Assembly: GCA_024235915.1 (NCBI GenBank)
Contig: JACKLO010000007.1
Coordinates: forward strand, 310,001 to 374,000
Length of the DNA stretch: 64,000 nt
Source of the DNA: Burkholderiaceae bacterium
Lineage (GTDB): Bacteria; Pseudomonadota; Gammaproteobacteria; Burkholderiales; Burkholderiaceae_C
Direction of reading: 5' to 3'
The position numbers and the translations under genes were made by a program. The notes under the pieces were generated by a model. It was not told the DNA's origin. It was given only the letters and a program-made list of their open reading frames with translations, and searched no databases. Positions 9,003 through 16,729 of the stretch are shown here, one piece after another (within the stretch, counting starts at the first letter, position 1; each line of letters starts with the position of its first letter).

Positions 9003-9439
9003 TGGACGGCGACCTCACCGCCACAGCGCCCGCGCCAACAGGATCCTTGGGCGCGCTGGACGTGCGCGCCGGCGAAACGCTGCGCGAGCGCCGATCGCGA
9101 CTGCTTCAGCGCCTGGCGGCGCACCGCGCCGCCTCGCCGCTGCAGCCGCTCGCCACAGCGCATCGTGGCGAAGCGGGCAAGCAGGCCCAAGGCGGACTGC
9201 CATGGACGCTGCCGCCGTGGGACGCGCTCCCGCCGGCCCTGCGGCTCGGCCTGGCCGCGGCGGCCGGCGGTGCCATCGTCGCCTTGCGCCCGTGGCGGCT
9301 GATGCGGCGCGCGGTGCGCTGGATGGCGCCGGTGGTGTCGATGGAACTGCGCGCGCGCCTGTGGCAGCACGCCAAGCAGGCCGTCGGCGGTGTCCTACGC
9401 GAGGCGGTCGATGCGTCCGACAGGTCGCCGCCCCGGTGA
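8999..9439 (+). CDS. YqjK-like hypothetical protein of the DUF883 operon
   Basis: Protein of 146 residues, Arg-rich and basic. The N-terminal half is helical and charged (AGETLRERRSRLLQRL). A single possible membrane stretch lies near residues 80-100 (LRLGLAAAAGGAIVAL). Translation is coupled to the upstream YqjE-like gene by an ATGA overlap. I do not recognise a defined domain; position suggests the YqjK place in a yqjD-yqjE-yqjK-type set. Function unknown. Confidence 0.55.
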   Translation: MMDGDLTATAPAPTGSLGALDVRAGETLRERRSRLLQRLAAHRAASPLQPLATAHRGEAGKQAQGGLPWTLPPWDALPPALRLGLAAAAGGAIVALRPWRLMRRAVRWMAPVVSMELRARLWQHAKQAVGGVLREAVDASDRSPPR

Positions 9440-9517
9440 CCGACGCAACGGGTGAGGCGGCCCACCTACGCTGTCAGTCACGGATTGCCATCGCAGTCTG
9501 ACTGGAAGGAGCACCCT

Positions 9518-9688
9518 ATGTTGCACTATGCCGTCGTATTCCTCGTCATCGCCCTGATCGCCGCCGTGCTTGGCTTCGGTGGCCTCGCCGCTGGTGCGGC
9601 GGGCATCGCCAAGCTGCTGTTTGTCGTCTTCCTGATCATGGCCGTCATCGGCTTCGCCGCCAACCTGCTGCGCGGCCGCAAACCCTGA
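9518..9688 (+). CDS. DUF1328 small membrane protein
   Basis: A 56-residue protein with two hydrophobic helices: MLHYAVVFLVIALIAAVLGF, and a second centred on LLFVVFLIMAVIGF. A Gly/Ala turn joins them and RGRKP closes the chain. Size and pattern match the DUF1328/YtjA family of inner-membrane peptides. AAGGAG lies 6 nt before the ATG. It lies between the YqjK-like and DUF883 genes in a run with short gaps, so co-transcription is likely. These peptides are often stress-induced in relatives; no molecular role is established. Confidence 0.85.
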   Translation: MLHYAVVFLVIALIAAVLGFGGLAAGAAGIAKLLFVVFLIMAVIGFAANLLRGRKP

Positions 9689-9705
9689 GCACCGGAGGAC
9701 TGCAC

Positions 9706-10038
9706 ATGACCACGACCGTGAAGAACAAGCCGTCCGCAGCGGACACCCTGGACACGACGGATGAGAAGCCCGTGGCCGCCCCTGCACCGTCGCTGCGGCC
9801 TGTGGGCGACGCGATGGCTGGCGAAGGCGCCAAGGCCGCGGCACTGGCCCGCCAGTGGTGGGCGCAGGGCGCGGCCGGGTGCCACGACGCTGTCGACACC
9901 GTCAAGCGCGAAGCCCAGGTGCTGAACGACCGCACGCAGGCCTATGTGCGCGACGAGCCGGTGAAGTCACTGCTGATCGCAGCCGGTGTGGGCGCCGCCG
10001 TCACCGGCGTGGCGATGATGCTGATGCGGCGTCGTTGA
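9706..10038 (+). CDS. DUF883 (ElaB/YqjD-type) membrane-anchored protein
   Basis: Protein of 110 residues. A polar, helical N-terminal domain is followed by a C-terminal transmembrane helix with a glycine-zipper-like core and Arg end (AAGVGAAVTGVAMMLMRRR). This is the ElaB/YqjD design; E. coli YqjD is tail-anchored and reported to bind ribosomes in stationary phase (family knowledge). The DEPVKSLL box before the helix is typical. GGAGG precedes the ATG. It is the last gene of the 8568-10038 operon and is followed by a hairpin terminator. Confidence 0.85.
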   Translation: MTTTVKNKPSAADTLDTTDEKPVAAPAPSLRPVGDAMAGEGAKAAALARQWWAQGAAGCHDAVDTVKREAQVLNDRTQAYVRDEPVKSLLIAAGVGAAVTGVAMMLMRRR

Positions 10039-10088
10039 CCGCCAGGCAAGGCCCTGCCGGCGCAGGGTCCTGCCGAGCCCGCAAGATC

Positions 10089-10106
10089 GCGAGCCCTCGG
10101 GCTCGC
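10089..10106 (+). terminator. hairpin terminator after the DUF883 operon
   Basis: A perfect 8-bp inverted repeat (GCGAGCCC and GGGCTCGC) with a 2-nt centre, followed by TCTTACTT. It lies 50 nt after the DUF883 stop. The T tract is weak, as is usual in GC-rich genomes. Confidence 0.6.
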
Positions 10107-10213
10107 TCTTACTTGTGGGATGGTCGAACGCGGCGGTGGCGTGTCCGCTGGCCGCAGGCTTCGCGCTTTGGAGCAGCTTGATCCTCGGAAGACGGCGTGG
10201 CGCGCAGGCGTCT

Positions 10214-10987
10214 TCAGTCGCTCGGCATGGCCACGGCGAGCATGGGCGAGGCCGATGCGTGCAATGAGACGGTGCGCACCTGGCGCCCTCGGGCCAGTTC
10301 GACCGCCACGGGGGTCGTGCCAGGGACGAGCCTGGCGCGGTAGCGTCCCGGCGCTGGCTCGGTCAGCGGCACGGCGCGGAGCCCACCGCCGCCCGTCGTC
10401 ACCCAGGCCAGGGCCTGGGCGCCTGGTGTGCCGATCACGCTCAAGCTTGGCGGTGCGCCGCCGTCGTGGGTCAGGGTCACCTCGTCGATGGCGGGTGCCG
10501 GGCTCGTCGATGTGCGGGCGCGTGACGCCACCTGAAGCGGTTCCACCACCGCGGTGGCGCTGTCGTGGCCGATGCTCAGTTCGATCAGGAAGCGCTCCGC
10601 CAGGCCGGCCCTTTCGTCCTCACCGCCGCGACGAGCCATCAGGTGGCCTGCATAGCGGCCCGCCTGCGGGCCGGTGCCCCGTCTCACGGGTGCCGGCGAC
10701 GAAGGGGCCAGGACCATCGGCGCCCGCCCGGCGAGGTGAATCCGGACGGTGGCGCCTGGCGTGCCCAGCACGCTGATGCGCAGGCCGGGCGGTGAACCTC
10801 GATTCGCCGGCAGGGGCACCACATCGACGTCGCCCAGCCAGGCCGAAGCGGTTGCGCTGGCGTCGGCCTCCGCGCCTTCCCCGGCCATGGAGATGCCTGC
10901 AGCGGCCTGCAGCGGGCCACTGGCCAGGCCACCCAGCAGTGCACCCAGCGTGCCCAGCATGTCGCGGCGGCGCGGGCGCGTCCTCAT
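10214..10987 (-). CDS. exported hypothetical protein
   Basis: Protein of 257 residues. It starts with a basic RTRPRRRDMLGTLGALLGG segment, giving a possible Tat-like or long Sec signal cleaved near LQAAA. The mature part contains two similar blocks, ISVLGTPGATVRIHLAG and LSVIGTPGAQALAWVT, each after a PPGLR or PPSLS motif, suggesting a duplicated beta-sandwich domain. I do not recognise a family. Its ATG overlaps the stop of the upstream 95-residue membrane gene by 4 nt, so the two are probably co-expressed. Function unknown. Confidence 0.6.
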   Translation of the reverse strand: MRTRPRRRDMLGTLGALLGGLASGPLQAAAGISMAGEGAEADASATASAWLGDVDVVPLPANRGSPPGLRISVLGTPGATVRIHLAGRAPMVLAPSSPAPVRRGTGPQAGRYAGHLMARRGGEDERAGLAERFLIELSIGHDSATAVVEPLQVASRARTSTSPAPAIDEVTLTHDGGAPPSLSVIGTPGAQALAWVTTGGGGLRAVPLTEPAPGRYRARLVPGTTPVAVELARGRQVRTVSLHASASPMLAVAMPSD

Positions 10988-11271
10988 GGCCTTTCCAGTT
11001 CAGGCGCGGTGTTGATGCTGTCGGCCCAGGCCAAGGTCAGGTGCACCGGCGCTGGCCGGGGCTCGCGTGGATCGTGGGCGGCCAGTGCGGCGCGGTGCGC
11101 AAGTTGCGCGGCGCGCAGGCGGGCACCGCGTTCGGCGTTTTGCTGCAGCACCTCCACGAAAGCCACCAGCAACCCGATGGCGGCCACCAGCCCCAGGGCC
11201 AGCAGCAGGCCCTGAAGACTGAACGGCGGCAAGTCGCGGCTTGGCATCCAGGGGCTGTCGTTCGGGGTCAT
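10984..11271 (-). CDS. hypothetical single-pass membrane protein
   Basis: Protein of 95 residues. A cytoplasmic-looking N-terminus is followed by one strong transmembrane segment at about 20-42 (LQGLLLALGLVAAIGLLVAF) and then a charged segment (QQNAERGARLRAAQLAHRAA) that may be helical. It overlaps and precedes the exported hypothetical gene, so the two may form a membrane/periplasm pair. No family recognised. Confidence 0.55.
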   Translation of the reverse strand: MTPNDSPWMPSRDLPPFSLQGLLLALGLVAAIGLLVAFVEVLQQNAERGARLRAAQLAHRAALAAHDPREPRPAPVHLTLAWADSINTAPELERP

Positions 11272-11355
11272 GGGGTGCTCCTGCGGAGGGATGTCGAAGG
11301 ACCCTCAGGGTGCGCGGACCGTTGCCGACGCGGCGTCGGCGGCCGCGGTCAGCCG

Positions 11356-11433
11356 CTGTAGGACAGGGCCGACATCGCGCCGCGGACCCACCTCGCCAGC
11401 TTCGGTGGCGCCGTGGAGGCGGTTTGTCCTACG
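11356..11433. promoter_or_regulatory. pair of TCCTACA-type motifs upstream of csbD
   Basis: The 289-nt gap between the divergent gene at 11271 and csbD holds CTGTAGGACAG at 11356-11366 (reverse orientation) and TTGTCCTACGCG near 11424-11435 (forward). Nothing else is recognisable in this gap. The double occurrence before a stress-type gene makes it the best place to test the motif. Confidence 0.4.
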
Positions 11434-11560
11434 CGTTCCAGAGCTTGCGGCCGACATGCGCTGCAGCAGCCTGCGGCCACGATGCCTCCATGCCCGGCGC
11501 GCACTGCCGACCCATGGTGCCGGGCTCGGACACCGGGTCGTTCAGACGAAAGGAAACACC

Positions 11561-11779
11561 ATGAACTGGGACCGCATCGAAGGCAACTGGAAACAGATCA
11601 AGGGCCGCGTGCAGGAGCAGTGGGGCAAGCTGACCGATGACGACATCGATGTCGTGGACGGCCGCCGTGAACAGCTCTCCGGCAAGCTCCAGGAGCGCTA
11701 TGGCCTCGCCACTGAACGGGCCGAGGCCGAGATCGCCGCCTGGGAACGTCGGGCCACCGACGACTGGTTCCGCCACTGA
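11561..11779 (+). CDS. CsbD-family stress protein
   Basis: Small, charged, soluble protein of 72 residues matching the CsbD/YjbJ family: MNWDRIEGNWKQIKGRVQEQ, then WGKLTDDD, then a second helical repeat GRREQLSGKLQERYG. CsbD-like proteins are among the abundant general-stress proteins of many bacteria, but their activity is not known. AAAGGAAA precedes the ATG. Two TCCTACA-type motifs lie within 205 nt upstream. The DAG-kinase-like gene follows after 26 nt. Confidence 0.93.
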   Translation: MNWDRIEGNWKQIKGRVQEQWGKLTDDDIDVVDGRREQLSGKLQERYGLATERAEAEIAAWERRATDDWFRH

Positions 11780-11805
11780 AACGGCCGGCTGCCGCTGGAC
11801 GCCCC

Positions 11806-12798
11806 ATGCTGACCGAAAACCGCAGCCATGCGCTGCACCGAGAACCGGCAACGCCGCACGCGGCCTGGCGCCTGCCGGTGGCCGAGCCGCCGCTGCACCT
11901 CGTGTTCAACCGCGGGTCCGGCGACGCGCCGGATCAGGCCCTGCAGGCGCTGATCGTGGAGATCGGTGTGCCGGATCGCCGCCGCCTGTGCTGGCATCCC
12001 AGCACCGGCGACCGCATCGGCGCCACCGCCGCTCACGCCGCGCAGGCGGCCCGCGCCGACGGCGGCGTCGTGGTGGCCATCGGCGGCGACGGCACCGTGT
12101 CGGCGGTGGCCCACGAAGCGGTGGCGCACGGGGTGCCGATGGCCGTGCTGCCCTCGGGCACCTTCAACCTGTTCGCGCGCGCCCAGGGGATTCCGCTGGA
12201 CCCCCTGCAGGCGGCGCGCGCGCTGCTGTCGCGCCAGGTGCGGCGGGTGGCGGTGGGACGCGCCGGCGACCGTGTGTTCGTGGTCAGCGCCAGCCTGGGC
12301 CTGCACCCCGACCTGATCGACGCGCGTGAACAGGACACGCAGCGCTTCGGCCGCGGCCGCGGCGTGGCCTGGCTGTCGGGTCTGGCGCGCCTGTGGCGCC
12401 TGCGGCGTCGGCTGGCGCTGCACTGTCACATCGACGACCAGCCGCGCCGCCTGGACGTGTCCACCGTGCTCGTCAGCAACAACCCGGTGCAGCTGGCTGC
12501 CTTGGGCGCTGCCGTGCCCGGACAGCCGGGCGACGACCTGGATGCGCTGCGCGTGCTGGTGATGCCGCCTCTGAGCGGCAGCGCCTGGCTGCCCGTGATG
12601 TGGCGCGCGCTGCGCGGTCAGCTGCGCGAGGCCCCCGGCGTGCAAGCCTATGGTCTGCGCGCCGGCACCTTGTTCCGCCGTGGGCGACAGTCGATGCGGC
12701 TTGCCCTGGACGGCGAAGTGCGGCGCATCCGCGGTCCGCTCGACCTGCGCTTCGAACCCGCGGCATTGCAGCTTCTGGTGCCCAGGACGGCGCCGTGA
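11806..12798 (+). CDS. diacylglycerol kinase catalytic-domain (YegS/BmrU-like) lipid kinase
   Basis: Predicted cytoplasmic, membrane-associated lipid kinase of 330 residues, using ATP to phosphorylate diacylglycerol or a related lipid. The nucleotide-binding signature GGDGT is at residues 93-97, with an upstream VFNRGSG strand near 33-39 and a downstream PSGTFNLFAR motif. The C-terminal half is the beta-sandwich domain of the YegS fold. The stop overlaps the GTG start of the metallophosphoesterase (GTGA), indicating translational coupling. The position in a run with ClsB and YbhN suggests a role in membrane phospholipids. Confidence 0.88.
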   Translation: MLTENRSHALHREPATPHAAWRLPVAEPPLHLVFNRGSGDAPDQALQALIVEIGVPDRRRLCWHPSTGDRIGATAAHAAQAARADGGVVVAIGGDGTVSAVAHEAVAHGVPMAVLPSGTFNLFARAQGIPLDPLQAARALLSRQVRRVAVGRAGDRVFVVSASLGLHPDLIDAREQDTQRFGRGRGVAWLSGLARLWRLRRRLALHCHIDDQPRRLDVSTVLVSNNPVQLAALGAAVPGQPGDDLDALRVLVMPPLSGSAWLPVMWRALRGQLREAPGVQAYGLRAGTLFRRGRQSMRLALDGEVRRIRGPLDLRFEPAALQLLVPRTAP

Positions 12799-13698
12799 GC
12801 CGCCTTCCGGCACCCAGCCCGCCGTCAACGCTGGGTCCCACACTGCTGCACATTTCGGACCTGCACTTCGGCTGCGAGCATCCGCCCGCCATGCGCGCAC
12901 TGCAGCGGCTGGCGCGCGCTGATGCCCGATGTGGTGGTCGTGACCGGCGACCTCACCCAACGCGCCACGGCGCCGCAGTTCGATGCCGCCTGGCGCTTCC
13001 TGGGCAGCCTCCCGGCTGGGCAGTTGCTGGTGCAGCCCGGCAACCACGACATCCCGTTGTGGGCGTGGTGGGAACGTCTGCGCCGGCCCTACGGTCGCTT
13101 CCAGCGCCATTTCGGCACCGACCGTTGCCCGGTGGTGGACCGTGCCTGGGTGCGTGTGGTGGCGGCCGACAGCGTTGCGCCCCGGCGGCATGCGGGCGGC
13201 CACCTCTCGCCGCGTGAAGTGGCCCGGGTGGCGGCTGCGCTGGACGAAGCCCAGCCAGGGCCGTTGCGCATCGTGGCCCTGCACCACCCGCTGGACGGTC
13301 CGTCGGCCGAGCTCTTCGGGGCGCAGGCCGCCTGCCGCCGCTGGGCCGCGGCCGGCGCGCGGATCGTGCTCTCGGGGCATGCCCACCGCGCGTCGGCGCG
13401 GTGGCTGACGGGGGGGACCCACCACGCCGGGCTCTGGGCTGTGACCGGCGGCACGGCCATTTCCCGCCGCACGCGCGGCGATGAACCCCCCAGCGTCAAC
13501 CTGATCGGCCCGCTGCCGGACGGCGACGCATGGCTGCAGCGCTGGGCCTTCGACGCGGCCGGTGATGCCTTCACCCTGCGCGCGTCGACACGGCTGCCCT
13601 GCCGTGGGCATGACCGGCGCGGTGGTGGCTGTCTGTCAGAGGCCGCTGACACGACGACGGCTCGGCAGCCGATGCCTGCCGGCGGGCCGGCCGCCTAA
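12795..13698 (+). pseudogene. metallophosphoesterase, frameshifted
   Basis: Calcineurin-like phosphoesterase split over two frames. The GTG at 12795 overlaps the upstream stop and opens a frame with the first metal motif (HISDLHFG), which goes out of frame near 12912-12919, an alternating GCGCGCGC run. The rest continues in the next frame: TGDLTQR, QPGNHD, ALHHPLDG and SGHAHR, all canonical metal ligands. Removing one base from the run would restore a 300-residue protein. The downstream ATG at 12922 alone lacks the DxH motif. It is either an inactivating mutation, a sequencing error or a programmed shift; the sequence cannot decide. Confidence 0.8.
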
Positions 13699-13771
13699 GG
13701 TGACCTCACCTGTCCAGCGGGTTCCTGAAAGCCCTGGACATCCCCCTGCCCACCCTGGAAGGAGAAGACCG

Positions 13772-14212
13772 ATGAACCCCCGCAACCCCCGACCTCAATC
13801 CCAGGCGCGCGGCCTGCTCACCGCGCTGGCGGTGGCCGCCGTGGCCGCGCTGGCGGCCTGTGGTGCCGAGGACGACCCTCGCACCGCGGGCCAGCAGCTG
13901 GACGACGCCGTGGCCACCGCCAAGGCCGAGACGCAGGCTGCCGGTGACCGCATTGCCCAGGAGGCGCGCGAGGCGCGTGCGGAGCTGGGCGAGTCGGTGA
14001 CCGATGCACGCATCACTGCGGCTGTCAACGCCAAGCTGGCCGGCGACGACGAACTCAGCGCCCTGCGCATCGACGTCGACACCGAGGCCGGCCATGTGGT
14101 GCTGGACGGTGAGGCCCCGAGCGGCACCGCCCGGCAACGCGCCGAGCAGTTGGCGCGCGCCGTCGACGGCGTGCGCGATGTCGACAACCGGCTGACCGTC
14201 AAGGCGGGCTGA
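13772..14212 (+). CDS. BON-domain lipoprotein
   Basis: Periplasmic lipoprotein of 146 residues. The signal peptide ends in the lipobox ALAAC, followed by an acidic, helical linker (about 40-85) and a single BON domain at about 85-146 (VTDARITAAVNAKLAGDD, then VVLDGEAPSG). BON domains associate with membranes or lipids; OsmY is the best-known example, induced by osmotic stress. GGAAGGAG precedes the ATG at 13772. A second BON protein follows after 59 nt, so the pair probably shares regulation. Confidence 0.85.
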   Translation: MNPRNPRPQSQARGLLTALAVAAVAALAACGAEDDPRTAGQQLDDAVATAKAETQAAGDRIAQEAREARAELGESVTDARITAAVNAKLAGDDELSALRIDVDTEAGHVVLDGEAPSGTARQRAEQLARAVDGVRDVDNRLTVKAG

Positions 14213-14271
14213 GGCCTGCCAGGCAGAACCCTTTGCATCCCATGAATTCCCCCCACCCACAGGAGTCCACC

Positions 14272-14616
14272 ATGAACACCGTTCAAGCTCGTACCACTTC
14301 CCGCACCACCCGCTTCTTCGTCGCCGCCGCCGTGGCCACTGCCGCCTTGGTCACGACCACGGGCTGTGCCGTGGTCCGCGACCAGCAGCCCGTGGGCGCC
14401 TACATCGACGACGCCACGCTGACCACGCGCGTGAAGGCCAAGTTCGCCGAAGACCCCACGGTCAGCGCGCTGGCCATCAGCGTGGAAACGCTCAACGGCG
14501 TTGTCCAGCTGTCGGGCTTCGCCAAGTCCAGCATCGAGCGTGCGCTGGCCGAGAAGATGGCGCGTGAGACCAGTGGTGTGAAGGCCGTGCGCAACGACAT
14601 CATCGTCCGCGCCTGA
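14272..14616 (+). CDS. BON-domain periplasmic protein (OsmY-like)
   Basis: Exported protein of 114 residues. The N-terminal signal is followed by a possible lipobox (TTTGCAV, Cys32) and one BON domain (DDATLTTRVKAKFAEDPTVS, then NGVVQLSGFAKS). Such proteins are thought to stabilise the envelope in osmotic or stationary stress. The ATG at 14272 has AGGAG 7 nt upstream; an in-frame ATG at 14233 has no ribosome site. It lies between the first BON gene and the AI-2E-type membrane protein. Confidence 0.87.
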   Translation: MNTVQARTTSRTTRFFVAAAVATAALVTTTGCAVVRDQQPVGAYIDDATLTTRVKAKFAEDPTVSALAISVETLNGVVQLSGFAKSSIERALAEKMARETSGVKAVRNDIIVRA

Positions 14617-14636
14617 CCGCCAGCCAGGGCTGACCG

Positions 14637-15926
14637 ATGCCGGCAGGCAGAGAACACGACGCCGAGACGCTGCCGGTGAACGGGTGTCGATCGAACACGT
14701 CGCTGTCAGCCCAGGCCGCGCGTCCCACCGGGCCAGCGGCCGCCCGAGGCTGGCGCGCCGAACTCCGGCGGCCTGCCACGGCGCTGTGGACGATCACCGC
14801 GCTCGCCCTGCTCACGGCCCTGTGGGCAGGGCGTTCGTTCGTGGTGACGCTGCTGGTGGCCATCACGATGGCCGTGCTGTTGTGGCCGGCCATGGTGGCC
14901 GTGCAGCGGCACCTGCACTCCCGCACGGCCTCGGCGCTGCTGGTGGTGCTGTTGGCCGCCGGCCTGACCGTCGGTGCCGGCGGCGTCGTGGCCACCCAGA
15001 TCTCCACCGCCGCGCAGCGCACGCCGGAGGTGCTGCGCCTCGCGGCGCGGGATGTGGCCTCGCTGGGCAGCGCCGGTGCGGCCACCGTGCAGCGCACGCG
15101 CTATGCGCTGAAGGAACTTGATCGCTCCGTGGCCCGTGTGACGGGCACCGCCGCCGAGACCGGTGCCGCCGCGGTGCAGAAGGGTTCATTGGTGGCCGAG
15201 GCCGTGGAGACGATGACGGCCTGGCTGGCTCTGGCCGCACGCACCGCCGCCGAGCTGGCGCTGCAGGCGGCGGTGATGGCCATGCTCACCTTCTTCCTGC
15301 TGTGCAGCGGCGATCGCCTGGCCGCCGGGGTTTCCGCCTGGTGCGACGACCGGCCGCAGGTGCGCGGCCGGGTGGCGCCGCTGGTGTCCGACCTCGCACG
15401 GCAGATGCGCCTGTACGGCGGCGTCACGCTGGCCACCAACCTGGCCATCGGTGTGGCGGTGGCCCTGGTGCTGCTGCCCTTCGGCGTCGCCCAGCCATGG
15501 TGGTGGGGTGCGCTGGCCGCGGCGCTTCACTTCGTCCCCTATGCCGGTCTGGCGGTGCTGATGCTGATGGCGTCGGCCGAGGTCTACGTGCTGCAGGCCT
15601 CGTGGGTGGCCGCGGCCACGGTCGTGGTGGTGATCGCCTGTGTCGGCTTCGTCATCGGCACCGGCATGGCTGCCTGGCTGCAGGGTCGCGCGTCGCGCGT
15701 GGACAGCGCCATCGTCTTCGCCGGCACGGTGTTCTTCTCCGTGCTCTGGGGCGGCTGGGGCCTGGTGCTGGGGCCGCTGCTGGTGGTGGTCTGGCAGGTG
15801 ATCTGGCGCCATGCCAGGCCGCTGCGCACGGCGCGCATTTGCGCTGAGGATGCTGAAACGGCCGCGGCTGCGACGTTGCCCGAGGTTGGTCGGCCGAGTC
15901 CTACACCGCCGGCCGGCGTCGCCTGA
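14637..15926 (+). CDS. AI-2E family (PerM/YdiK-like) membrane transporter
   Basis: Polytopic inner-membrane protein of 429 residues. Paired N-terminal helices (ALWTITALALLTALWAG and following) are followed by a long amphipathic segment (100-190) rich in Ala and Glu. Then come several C-terminal helices, including the SAIVFAGTVFFSVLWGGWG motif near the conserved GGLxGLxxGP-like end. That arrangement is the AI-2E/PerM/YdiK superfamily, whose substrates vary or are unknown. The ATG at 14637 is the first in frame after the BON gene. The stop overlaps the next start (TGATG). Confidence 0.85.
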   Translation: MPAGREHDAETLPVNGCRSNTSLSAQAARPTGPAAARGWRAELRRPATALWTITALALLTALWAGRSFVVTLLVAITMAVLLWPAMVAVQRHLHSRTASALLVVLLAAGLTVGAGGVVATQISTAAQRTPEVLRLAARDVASLGSAGAATVQRTRYALKELDRSVARVTGTAAETGAAAVQKGSLVAEAVETMTAWLALAARTAAELALQAAVMAMLTFFLLCSGDRLAAGVSAWCDDRPQVRGRVAPLVSDLARQMRLYGGVTLATNLAIGVAVALVLLPFGVAQPWWWGALAAALHFVPYAGLAVLMLMASAEVYVLQASWVAAATVVVVIACVGFVIGTGMAAWLQGRASRVDSAIVFAGTVFFSVLWGGWGLVLGPLLVVVWQVIWRHARPLRTARICAEDAETAAAATLPEVGRPSPTPPAGVA

Positions 15927-16729
15927 TGGTGCTGCGGCGCCCGCCGCGCGATGCTGTCGACATGGCACCCGTGACCGACACCTTCACCCTCCAGCTGCTG
16001 ACAATCAACGTCCACAAGGGCGTGGATGCGTGGTCGCGTCGGTCCACGCTGCCGGCCTTGCGCACCGCGATTGCGCAGGTGGGTGCCGACGTGGTCTGCC
16101 TGCAGGAGGTCTGTGACCGCGGCGACGGCCAGTCACCGCCGCCGGCGCAGATCGAGGCGCTGGCCGACGGCCTCTGGCCGCAGCACGCATTCGCTCGCAA
16201 CGCCGTTTCGGCCGCCGGCGGCCACGGCAATGCAGTGCTGTCGCGCTGGCCCATCCTGCGCGCCCGCAACCATGATGTCTCGCTGCCGGGTGACGAGCGG
16301 CGCGGTCTGCTTCATTGCGAGATTGCCGTGCCCGGCACCGCACACAGCTTGCACCTGATGTGCGTGCACCTGGGCCTGCGGGAGGCGCATCGGCGGGCCC
16401 AGATGGCCCGCCTGGTGGGCCTGGTGGCACGGTTGCCGCCCGGCGCGCCCGTGGTGGCGGCGGGTGATTTCAACGATTGGCGGCGGCGTGCCGACGGCCT
16501 GCTGCAGCCCTGTGGTCTGCACGACGTGCACACCCGGACCCTGGGCAGCCCGGCCCGCAGCTTTCCCGCGCGCTGGCCGCTGCTGGCGCTGGACCGGATC
16601 TATGTGCGCGGCATGACCGAGAGCCATCCTGTGCCGCTGCCGCGCCAGCCCTGGCGGGGGCTGTCGGACCACGTGCCGGTGGCTGCCTCGCTGAGCTTGC
16701 CGGCCCTGGCCCAGCAGGAGGCGGCATGA
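15926..16729 (+). CDS. endonuclease/exonuclease/phosphatase-fold protein (YbhP-like)
   Basis: Protein of about 267 residues with the EEP fold: LLTINVHKG (near residue 25), VCLQEVCD, AGDFNDWRR and SDHVPVAASL contain the usual Asn, Glu, Asp/Asn and Asp-His active-site residues. It lacks an export signal. In E. coli the equivalent gene ybhP lies with clsB (ybhO) and ybhN, exactly the order here, so a phospholipid-linked phosphodiesterase or phosphatase role is more likely than DNA cleavage (inference from context). Start is ATG 15926, overlapping the upstream stop; ATG 15962 is an alternative. A TCCTACA motif is at 15899-15905. Confidence 0.83.
   Translation: MVLRRPPRDAVDMAPVTDTFTLQLLTINVHKGVDAWSRRSTLPALRTAIAQVGADVVCLQEVCDRGDGQSPPPAQIEALADGLWPQHAFARNAVSAAGGHGNAVLSRWPILRARNHDVSLPGDERRGLLHCEIAVPGTAHSLHLMCVHLGLREAHRRAQMARLVGLVARLPPGAPVVAAGDFNDWRRRADGLLQPCGLHDVHTRTLGSPARSFPARWPLLALDRIYVRGMTESHPVPLPRQPWRGLSDHVPVAASLSLPALAQQEAA

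Noticed and set aside
9391..9400. TCCTACG inside the YqjK-like gene as a regulatory site
   Set aside because: It is in coding sequence and lacks the A at the end; it is counted only as a weak match.
10039..10213. Small RNA gene in the gap after DUF883
   Set aside because: Only the terminator hairpin is visible; no promoter or conserved RNA structure can be supported.
12922..13698. Separate shorter phosphoesterase starting at the ATG at 12922
   Set aside because: It would lack the first metal motif (SDLHFG), which is present just upstream in another frame and coupled to the kinase gene. A frameshift is the simpler reading.
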